The notes beneath the pieces are model-generated. The model made no database searches. It saw nothing but the letters and a program-made list of their open reading frames with translations, and had not been told where the DNA came from. 27,325 bases of DNA, taken from Collinsella sp. (lineage in GTDB: Bacteria; Actinomycetota; Coriobacteriia; Coriobacteriales; Coriobacteriaceae). Below are positions 15,937 to 27,325 of the stretch, in pieces (position 1 is the first letter of the stretch; each line of letters opens with the position of its first letter). The stretch spans positions 1 to 27,325 of the forward strand of contig DXMG01000003.1 in assembly GCA_019414325.1 (NCBI GenBank), written 5' to 3'. Made by a program: the position numbers and the translations under genes.

Positions 15937-15963
15937 GACAGGCGCCCGTTGCACGGGTATACT
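15935..15963 (+). promoter_or_regulatory. Promoter of purA
   Basis: AGGACA (15935-15940) and TATACT (15958-15963) are 17 nt apart. The -35 element overlaps the dnaB stop codon. The predicted leader is about 60 nt. Confidence 0.6.
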
Positions 15964-16029
15964 GGGAATGTTTTGTGCTTCTGCGTGCCGTCGTGGCGCG
16001 TAGACAGTCCATGAATGTAAGGAGTAAAC

Positions 16030-17316
<1,287 letters not shown>

Positions 17317-17338
17317 TCGGGACTATTTGGTTATTGCG

Positions 17339-17380
17339 ATATACCCCTTTGCAGCCCGGACGGGCGGCCGAGGGGTATAT
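17339..17380 (+). promoter_or_regulatory. Imperfect hairpin between purA and purD
   Basis: ATATACCCCT (17339-17348) and AGGGGTATAT (17371-17380) are perfect inverted repeats, and the interior CCCG/CGGG can extend the fold. No clear T-run follows. It may be a weak terminator, an operator, or an attenuator-like structure ahead of purD. Confidence 0.45.
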
Positions 17381-17434
17381 TTGCTTGCAAAGGGCTCGCG
17401 CGGAGCGGGCCGTTCATCCATAGAGGAGGCACCC

Positions 17435-18739
<1,305 letters not shown>

Positions 18740-18760
18740 AATCCGAGAGGAATGAGACGG

Positions 18761-19456
18761 ATGGACGAGAAGAACGAAGAGCTCGTGGACGCGCAGATCG
18801 TCGAAGAGGACAGCCGCATGTATGGGCACGCCGAGGGCGAGCCTGGTGGCGAGGTCGCTGACGAGCCGGCGCTGGTGTTGGGCGATGACGACCCGCACGA
18901 TGCCGAGCTGCACGAGAAGATTCTTTCGGAGGAGTGCGCCTGGAAGGGCAAGATTCTCGACGTCCACCGGCTTGAGGTTGAGCTGCCCAACGGTCATCGC
19001 AGCGCCCGCGATATCGTTCGCCATCCGGGTGCGGCGGCCGTTGTGGCACTGACCGAGAGCGGCAAGATCGTACTGGTGCGTCAGTACCGCACCGCCATCG
19101 ACCGCGTGACGGTCGAGATTCCTGCCGGCAAGCTCGACCCGGGCGAGGACCCGCTCGATTGCGCCAAGCGCGAACTGCATGAGGAGACGGGCTTTAGGGC
19201 TGGTCGTATTCGCTTTTTGACGTCGATTGTCACGTCCTGCGGTTTTTGCGATGAGATCATCCACATCTACTTGGCTACCAAGCTCGAGTTTGATGCGCCC
19301 AACCCCGATGATGACGAGTTTGTCAACGTGGACCTGGTGCCGCTGCACGAGCTGATCGACGCCGTGCTCGACGGCAAGATCGAAGACGCCAAGACCGTCG
19401 TAGGCGCCTTGGCCTGCGACAGCATCGCACACCGACTAGGCGGAACTGAGCTTTAA
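18761..19456 (+). CDS. Nudix hydrolase, ADP-ribose pyrophosphatase type, with acidic N-terminal extension
   Basis: A 231-residue protein. The Nudix box (123-145) reads G-x5-E-x7-RELHEETGF and fits the consensus GX5EX7REUXEEXGU, so metal-dependent cleavage of a nucleoside diphosphate derivative is expected. The fold context (ILDVHRLEVELPNG, RHPGAAAVVAL, VLVRQYR, VEIPAGKLDPGE) is that of ADP-ribose pyrophosphatases. About 55 N-terminal residues are very acidic and lie outside the domain. The ATG at 18761 is preferred because GAGAGGA ends 9 nt upstream. The ATG at 18752 is too close to it. It is probably co-transcribed with purD. Confidence 0.9.
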   Translation: MDEKNEELVDAQIVEEDSRMYGHAEGEPGGEVADEPALVLGDDDPHDAELHEKILSEECAWKGKILDVHRLEVELPNGHRSARDIVRHPGAAAVVALTESGKIVLVRQYRTAIDRVTVEIPAGKLDPGEDPLDCAKRELHEETGFRAGRIRFLTSIVTSCGFCDEIIHIYLATKLEFDAPNPDDDEFVNVDLVPLHELIDAVLDGKIEDAKTVVGALACDSIAHRLGGTEL

Positions 19457-19468
19457 AAGCGAGGGCGA

Positions 19469-19505
19469 CCCTGGGGCAAACACTACTGATTATTTTGTCC
19501 CAGGG
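19469..19505. repeat. Extragenic hairpin with GTCCCAGGG arm
   Basis: A 12-bp stem (19469-19480 with 19494-19505, one G-U pair) around a 13-nt loop CACTACTGATTAT. There is no T-run on the plus strand, so it is at best a weak terminator for the Nudix gene. The arm contains the GTCCC core shared with other extragenic hairpins in this window. Confidence 0.5.
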
Positions 19506-19537
19506 CCTTACGTTGCTGATATTTCTTTGAGGATCAC

Positions 19538-21310
19538 ATGCTGAAGAGGTTTCTTTCGTATTACGAGCCCCAGATGGGGCTTTTTGTTGCTGATACTGTT
19601 TGTGCTCTGGTGCTTGCCGCCATTGACCTTGCTTTTCCTATTATTCTGCGCAATTTGACCGGTGGGCTATTTACTCAGGGTCAGGCTGCCATTATGCAGG
19701 CGCTCGGCATGATCGCGGTGGGCTTGGTGCTGATGTATGCCGTCCGCTGCGCCTGCCGCTATTTTGTGAGCTATTGGGGTCACGTGATGGGCGCGCGCAT
19801 GGAGTCCAAGATGCGCGAGGACCTGTTCGACCAGTATGAGCGCTTTAGCTTTGCGTACTTTGACCGCAACAGCTCGGGCGACATGATGAGCCGCGTGGTC
19901 AACGACCTGTTCGATATCTGCGAGGCGGCGCACCACGTGCCCGAGTGGATCATCATCTGCGGCATCGAGATTATCGGCTCGTTTGTGATCCTCTTTACCA
20001 TCGCCCCGGTGCTGGCGCTTGCCATGGCTGTGGTGACGGCGGCGTTTGCGGTCATCATGTTTTGGCAGAACATGCGCATGCGCGAGGTCTTTAGCGACAA
20101 CCGCAAGAAGATCAGCGGCATCAATGCGCAGCTGCAGGATTCGCTGGCGGGCATGCGCGTGGTCAAGAGCTTTGCCAATGAGGAGACCGAACGTTTCAAG
20201 TTCCGCGCCTCCAACAATCGCTACCTTTCGTCCAAGGAAAACATGTATCACGCCATGGGCGTCTATACCGCGACGTATGGCCTGCTCTCGGGTGTGCTCT
20301 ATGTGATCGTGGTGCTGCTGGGTGGTTGGCTCGTTGCCCAGGGTCAGCTGCAGGCGGTCGATATGGCAACCTTCGCTCTCTACATTTCGCTGTTCTGCAC
20401 GCCGCTCGAGACACTCGTCAATTCGGCCGAAACGTATCAGAAGGCTATTGCCGGCTTTAAGCGTATGGACGAGGTGCTCTCGACCGCGCCGGATATCCGG
20501 GACAAGCCGGGCGCCACGGATCTGCAGGTGACCGCCGGCGCCGTGGAGTATCACGACGTGTGCTTTAACTACGAGGATGTCGAGCTGGGCGAGGGCGATG
20601 CCGACGAGCGTCCCGTTATCGACCATATGGATCTGTCCATCAAGCCCGGGCAGACCATCGCTTTGGTTGGCCCTTCGGGCGGCGGCAAGTCCACGACCTG
20701 TTCGCTGCTGCCGCGCTTTTATGACGTGGCTGCCGGCTCCATTAGCATCGACGGCCAGGACGTGCGTGATGTGACACAGCAGAGCCTGCGTCGCGCCATC
20801 GGCCTGGTGCAGCAGGATGTCTATCTGTTTGACGGTACGATTGGCGAGAACATCGCCTACGGCAAGCCGGGCGCTACGGCGGAAGAGATCGCCGAGGCGG
20901 CCCGTCGCGCCAACATCGATGCCTTTATCGAGTCGCTTCCACAGGGCTATGACACGGTCGTGGGCGAGCGCGGCAGCCGTCTTTCGGGCGGACAGAAGCA
21001 GCGCGTTGCCATCGCGCGTGTGTTTCTCAAGAATCCCAAAATCTTGATCTTGGACGAGGCGACGAGTGCTTTGGATAACGAGAGCGAGGAGGCGGTGCAG
21101 GAGTCGCTCGAAGAGCTGGCACGCGGCCGTACCACAATCATCATCGCCCACCGTCTCTCGACCATTAAACACGCCGATGAGATTGCGACCGTTGAGCATG
21201 GTCGCGTTGTGGAGCGTGGCACGCACGAGGAGCTTCTCGCCCGTGGCGGCACCTATGCCCGTTACTATCGAATGCAGTTCGAAGGTGCGCGTGCGCACGA
21301 GCTCGACTGA
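19538..21310 (+). CDS. ABC transporter, fused permease and ATPase (exporter type)
   Basis: A 590-residue half-transporter. The N-terminal type-1 exporter membrane domain (about 1-310, six hydrophobic helices; YFDRNSSGDMMSRVVNDL coupling region) is fused to an ATPase with Walker A GPSGGGKST (378-386), Q-loop VQQDVYLF, signature LSGGQ (482-486), Walker B LILDEA (Asp506, catalytic Glu507) and switch His538 in IIAHRLST. All catalytic residues are intact, so it should work as a homodimer. The nearest style is MsbA/MdlB-like multidrug or lipid exporters, but the substrate cannot be told from sequence. GAGGAT precedes the ATG at 19538. A single-TM unknown protein follows after 19 nt. Confidence 0.93.
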   Translation: MLKRFLSYYEPQMGLFVADTVCALVLAAIDLAFPIILRNLTGGLFTQGQAAIMQALGMIAVGLVLMYAVRCACRYFVSYWGHVMGARMESKMREDLFDQYERFSFAYFDRNSSGDMMSRVVNDLFDICEAAHHVPEWIIICGIEIIGSFVILFTIAPVLALAMAVVTAAFAVIMFWQNMRMREVFSDNRKKISGINAQLQDSLAGMRVVKSFANEETERFKFRASNNRYLSSKENMYHAMGVYTATYGLLSGVLYVIVVLLGGWLVAQGQLQAVDMATFALYISLFCTPLETLVNSAETYQKAIAGFKRMDEVLSTAPDIRDKPGATDLQVTAGAVEYHDVCFNYEDVELGEGDADERPVIDHMDLSIKPGQTIALVGPSGGGKSTTCSLLPRFYDVAAGSISIDGQDVRDVTQQSLRRAIGLVQQDVYLFDGTIGENIAYGKPGATAEEIAEAARRANIDAFIESLPQGYDTVVGERGSRLSGGQKQRVAIARVFLKNPKILILDEATSALDNESEEAVQESLEELARGRTTIIIAHRLSTIKHADEIATVEHGRVVERGTHEELLARGGTYARYYRMQFEGARAHELD

Positions 21311-21329
21311 TTGATATGACAGGAAGTTT

Positions 21330-22295
21330 ATGGCTGACAAGAACCCTTTGACTCCGGAAGAAGTGACGGAGTTATTCTCCGAAATCGATGCATCCGGCGT
21401 CTTGGATCCCACGCTCGCCAAAAAGCGTACCGAGCGCATGCGTGAGAAGGAGGCTGCGGCCAAGCGCGGTGACAAAGCGGCGCTAGCGCAGCTGCGCAGC
21501 GAGGACCGCGCGAGCCAGGCAAAACATATCGACCCGCTGTCCGAGGACGATCCTTCGGGCTCGCAGGTGAGCCATACCATTACGAAGACCGCGATGGCCG
21601 TGGTCATCGGTATTTTGGTGCTGATCGTGGGCATGCAGATTGGCTACGGCGTGATGCGTCGTCTGAACACCGCCAACCTGTCCGAGAGCGTTTCGGTCGA
21701 TACCGTTTCGACGGCGCTGAAGGGTGGACTTGAATGGGGCAACGGCTTTACGCAGTTCCCGCTCGACTTTACCGTCGATGAAGCCGATGAACGCACGGGC
21801 ACGGTCGAGGTGACGGTGTTGGACACATCGTCTGCCAACGAGCTCGAGCTGCTGTCCAACGGGCAGATTCAGGCCGCGGCGCTTGCGACCAACGCGTTGC
21901 TCAACGATAAGATCGACCGCGTGGTGTATAACGTTCACGCCTATATCGACGAGGATAGCAACATTCAGCACGATTCCTTCTTTGGCATGTTCCCCGCGCG
22001 CGGCCACCAGAGCGCCATTTTGACGTTCGTGTGGACCAAGAGCTCATCCAACGCCACGAGTATCGACTGGAAGATGCGCATCGTGAGTATGGATGACACC
22101 ATCGCCGAGCGCATTCAGAAGCAGGTGAACTCGGTGTCGTCGTTGATTGAGGACCCGGTGGTGAGCCAGACCAAGATTGACGAGGAAAAGGCCGAACGTG
22201 ACCTGGAGCATCGTCTGCATGGCCGCGAGATTTTCCGCGGCGGCAAGCCCGATCGCACACCGTCCGAACTGCTGGAGCAGGACAAGAAAAAGTAA
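21330..22295 (+). CDS. Unknown membrane-anchored protein with one TM segment
   Basis: I do not recognise this family. The 321-residue protein has a charged cytosolic N-terminal region of about 80 residues (Lys/Arg/Glu-rich, PEEVTELFSEIDASG), one hydrophobic segment (about 87-108, AVVIGILVLIVGMQIGYGV), then an extracytoplasmic alpha/beta-looking domain of about 170 residues and a charged tail. There is no N-terminal signal peptide, so it is probably inserted as a signal-anchor. AGGAAG precedes the ATG at 21330. It follows the ABC exporter by 19 nt and is likely co-transcribed, so an accessory role to that transporter is possible but unproven. A terminator follows. Confidence 0.75.
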   Translation: MADKNPLTPEEVTELFSEIDASGVLDPTLAKKRTERMREKEAAAKRGDKAALAQLRSEDRASQAKHIDPLSEDDPSGSQVSHTITKTAMAVVIGILVLIVGMQIGYGVMRRLNTANLSESVSVDTVSTALKGGLEWGNGFTQFPLDFTVDEADERTGTVEVTVLDTSSANELELLSNGQIQAAALATNALLNDKIDRVVYNVHAYIDEDSNIQHDSFFGMFPARGHQSAILTFVWTKSSSNATSIDWKMRIVSMDDTIAERIQKQVNSVSSLIEDPVVSQTKIDEEKAERDLEHRLHGREIFRGGKPDRTPSELLEQDKKK

Positions 22296-22301
22296 GAGGC
22301 C

Positions 22302-22343
22302 ATCATCCCGCGTGAGCCACAAGCCCACGCGGGATGATTTTTC
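22302..22343 (+). terminator. Rho-independent terminator of the ABC exporter/unknown gene pair
   Basis: ATCATCCCGCGTG (22302-22314) pairs with CACGCGGGATGAT (22326-22338) around an 11-nt loop, followed by TTTT. It starts 6 nt after the stop codon. Confidence 0.88.
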
Positions 22344-22366
22344 TGGGACGGGGATTAAAAAATCAT
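22334..22366. repeat. Extragenic hairpin with GGGAC core overlapping the terminator
   Basis: ATGATTTTT (22334-22342) is inverted at 22358-22366 as AAAAATCAT, around a loop containing CTGGGACGGGGATTA. It shares its left arm with the 3' side of the terminator stem, so the two folds compete. It resembles the other GGGAC-core hairpins in the window. Confidence 0.5.
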
Positions 22367-22434
22367 TATGCATAGAAAGTCATAATTATCATTTCGTAAA
22401 CATTTCGATGAAATTAACGCCATGAGGCATGCTT

Positions 22435-22450
22435 GCGGTTACAATACCGC
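22435..22450 (+). promoter_or_regulatory. Putative -10 region of carA inside a small palindrome
   Basis: TACAAT (22440-22445) is a good -10 element flanked by GCGGT and ACCGC, which pair with each other. No convincing -35 is seen at 16-18 nt. The palindrome centred on the -10 could be an operator. Confidence 0.4.
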
Positions 22451-22474
22451 GAGGCCTAACCACATACCTTTAAG

Positions 22475-22500
22475 CCGGTCCTGTGAGACCGGGAAGGAGA
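22475..22500 (+). promoter_or_regulatory. PyrR-type RNA hairpin abutting the carA ribosome-binding site
   Basis: CCGGTC (22475-22480) and GACCGG (22487-22492) form a perfect stem with the hexaloop CTGTGA. This fits the CNGNGA loop of the PyrR-binding consensus ARUCCNGNGAGGYU; the core TCCTGTGAG agrees and the outer stem differs by compensating pairs. The SD GGAAGGAGA (22492-22500) begins at the last stem base, so a bound protein would block ribosome access. In mycobacteria PyrR is reported to repress translation this way. No pyrR gene lies in the window. Confidence 0.6.
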
Positions 22501-22503
22501 ATT

Positions 22504-23943
22504 ATGGCGAACAACCATACCACGGGCACTGCCGCCCGCACCTTCGCGCCCAGCGAACTTTGCCAGCGCATGCTGGCCAAAACCAGCAAGGGCACCTGCG
22601 GTCCCTGCATCCTGTATCTTGAGGATGGGACCATTTTTTATGGACGTGCATGCGGCGCTGAGGGCACCGCGACCGGCGAAGTTTGCTTCAACACCTCGCT
22701 CGAGGGCTACTTTGAGGTCATGACCGACCCGAGTTATGCCGGCCAAATCGTAACCATGACCTATCCGCAGATCGGCAACTACGGTATCGACGAGACCGAC
22801 GTCCAGTCGGCCTTCCCCGGCGACGCCGCGCGCCCTGCGGGCGCTCCGGCTATGCGCGGCATGATCGTTCGCGACATGTGCGCCACGCCTTCTAACTGGC
22901 GCTCGGCCGTCAGCGTGCCGGAGTACCTGCGCGCTCACGGCATCGTCGCTATCGAGGGTGTCGACACCCGCGCCCTGGTGCGCCATCTGCGCGACAATGG
23001 TTCCAAGATGGGCATTATCTCGACCGAGATCTTCGATGTCGACGAGCTTGCCGAGCGTCTGGCCGCAGCGCCCACGCTGGTAGGCGAGAACCTGGTCAAG
23101 ACCGTAAGTTGCCCCGCGCCTCACGAGTTTGTGGCCGCCGACCTGCCTGCCACGCATGACTTTGCGCTTTCGGCTGCCGCTCCTGCCCGTCACAAAGTGG
23201 TCGCCTACGACTGCGGTGTGAAGCGCGGCATTCTGGAGGGGCTGGTCCGCGCCGGCTGCGACCTTACCGTCGTGCCGTGGGACACGCCTGCCCAGCAGGT
23301 GCTCGACATGAATCCCGACGGCGTCTTTTTGTCCAATGGCCCCGGCGACCCCGATGCCGTGGTGGAGACCTACGAGCAGGTGCAGCAGCTGATCGGCAAG
23401 GTGCCGGTCTTTGGTATTTGTCTTGGTCACCAGATGATCAGCCTGGCCTGCGGTGCCCAGATGGAAAAGCTTAAGTTTGGTCACCGCGGTGGCAACCAGC
23501 CGGTCATGAACCTGGTGAGCCGTCGCGTGGAGATCACCGCGCAAAACCATGGCTTTGGCCTGCTATTCCCCAGCTTGGGCAAGCTTGTCCCCGAGCTTTC
23601 CGGCGGCGAGACCGAGCATGCGGCCGATGGAGATCTGCGCGTCTGGGTGCGCCGCGGAATCGCGCCGGTCGTGATGAACGAGCGCTTTGGCCGCATTCGC
23701 CTAACACATGTGAACCTCAACGACGGCACCGCCGAGGGCATCCAGCTGCTCGACGCCCCGTGCTTCTCGGTCCAGTACCACCCCGAGGCTTCGCCTGGCC
23801 CCACCGATGCCCACTATCTCTTTACCGCCTTTACGCGACTCATGGACGGCGAGGAGAACTACCTGGACATCGACACCGCGAAGGACCGCCTGGCTGGCTG
23901 GAATTTTGCCGAGACCGCCGCGACCGAGACCGAGGAGAACTAA
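22504..23943 (+). CDS. carA: Carbamoyl-phosphate synthase small chain (glutaminase), enlarged
   Basis: A 479-residue CarA, about 100 longer than usual. It releases ammonia from glutamine for CarB. The small-subunit N-domain starts near residue 37 (ILYLEDGTIFYGRACG). The class I glutaminase has Cys306 in FGICLGHQM, and His426 and Glu428 in YHPEASPGP, so it is complete. Extra sequence lies in three places: about 35 N-terminal residues, about 37 residues between AQNHGF (346-351) and LTHVNL (400-405), and an acidic tail. The ATG at 22504 follows GGAAGGAGA. A PyrR-type hairpin precedes the SD. The stop codon is one base from the carB start, so the two are translationally coupled. Confidence 0.95.
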   Translation: MANNHTTGTAARTFAPSELCQRMLAKTSKGTCGPCILYLEDGTIFYGRACGAEGTATGEVCFNTSLEGYFEVMTDPSYAGQIVTMTYPQIGNYGIDETDVQSAFPGDAARPAGAPAMRGMIVRDMCATPSNWRSAVSVPEYLRAHGIVAIEGVDTRALVRHLRDNGSKMGIISTEIFDVDELAERLAAAPTLVGENLVKTVSCPAPHEFVAADLPATHDFALSAAAPARHKVVAYDCGVKRGILEGLVRAGCDLTVVPWDTPAQQVLDMNPDGVFLSNGPGDPDAVVETYEQVQQLIGKVPVFGICLGHQMISLACGAQMEKLKFGHRGGNQPVMNLVSRRVEITAQNHGFGLLFPSLGKLVPELSGGETEHAADGDLRVWVRRGIAPVVMNERFGRIRLTHVNLNDGTAEGIQLLDAPCFSVQYHPEASPGPTDAHYLFTAFTRLMDGEENYLDIDTAKDRLAGWNFAETAATETEEN

Positions 23944-23944
23944 C

Positions 23945-27259
<3,315 letters not shown>

Positions 27260-27325
27260 TTGACCTGGCCGGCCGGGGCGGGAGGGGCCGAGATTTCCCC
27301 CTTTCGCTCCGGCTGCAAGCAGAGT
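27260..27325 (+). other. Sequence after carB
   Basis: This GC-rich 66-nt tail contains the palindrome GGCCGGCC but no clear terminator or start codon with an SD before the window ends. Confidence 0.3.

Noticed and set aside
19667..21634. Minus-strand 655-codon open frame opposite the ABC exporter
   Set aside because: The plus strand has every ABC motif intact; the antisense product has no recognisable feature.

Overview
The window reads as a piece of a high-GC Gram-positive chromosome, most likely a coriobacterium close to Collinsella. This genus-level guess rests on overall style and family resemblance: GC-rich codon use, strong Shine-Dalgarno (SD) sites, occasional TTG/GTG starts, tRNA genes that encode CCA, cell-wall sorting signals, and the rpsF-ssb-rpsR-rplI-dnaB order. 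No rRNA gene is present to confirm it.

Layout. 1-55 is the 3' part of a tRNA-Ile(GAT) with its own terminator. 241-1611 holds a bifunctional-nuclease-domain (DUF151) gene and two small uncharacterised genes. 1729-3567 is typA. 3630-9548 is an accessory block: two large sortase-anchored fimbrial proteins in an overlapping pair, visibly richer in AT in its first half, bracketed by two near-identical hairpin repeats in opposite orientation, with no sortase gene in view. 9587-11528 carries two minus-strand membrane genes, a bactofilin-like beta-helix protein and a TRIC-family channel. 11690-12127 has a structured non-coding stretch, a 25-nt fragment of a tRNA-Ser 3' end, and two intact minus-strand tRNA-Ser genes (CGA and GGA). 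12128-12531 is non-coding with a few DnaA-box-like 9-mers. From 12632 onward everything is on the plus strand: rpsF-ssb-rpsR-rplI, dnaB, purA, purD, a Nudix hydrolase, an ABC exporter, an unknown one-TM protein, and carA-carB.

The genes fall into translation and replication (TypA, S6, SSB, S18, L9, DnaB), purine synthesis (PurA, PurD), carbamoyl-phosphate supply for pyrimidines and arginine (CarAB), and a surface-fimbria module. The most informative non-coding signals are a hairpin with a PyrR-type CNGNGA hexaloop abutting the carA ribosome-binding site, the inverted hairpin repeats around the fimbrial block, the structured region next to the tRNA-Ser fragment, and a scatter of extragenic hairpins sharing a GGGAC/GTCCC core. 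I see no CRISPR array, transposase, integrase or phage gene. I did not find a clearly new multi-gene system. The sortase-less fimbrial cassette and the structured tRNA-Ser-proximal region are the best candidates for a closer look.
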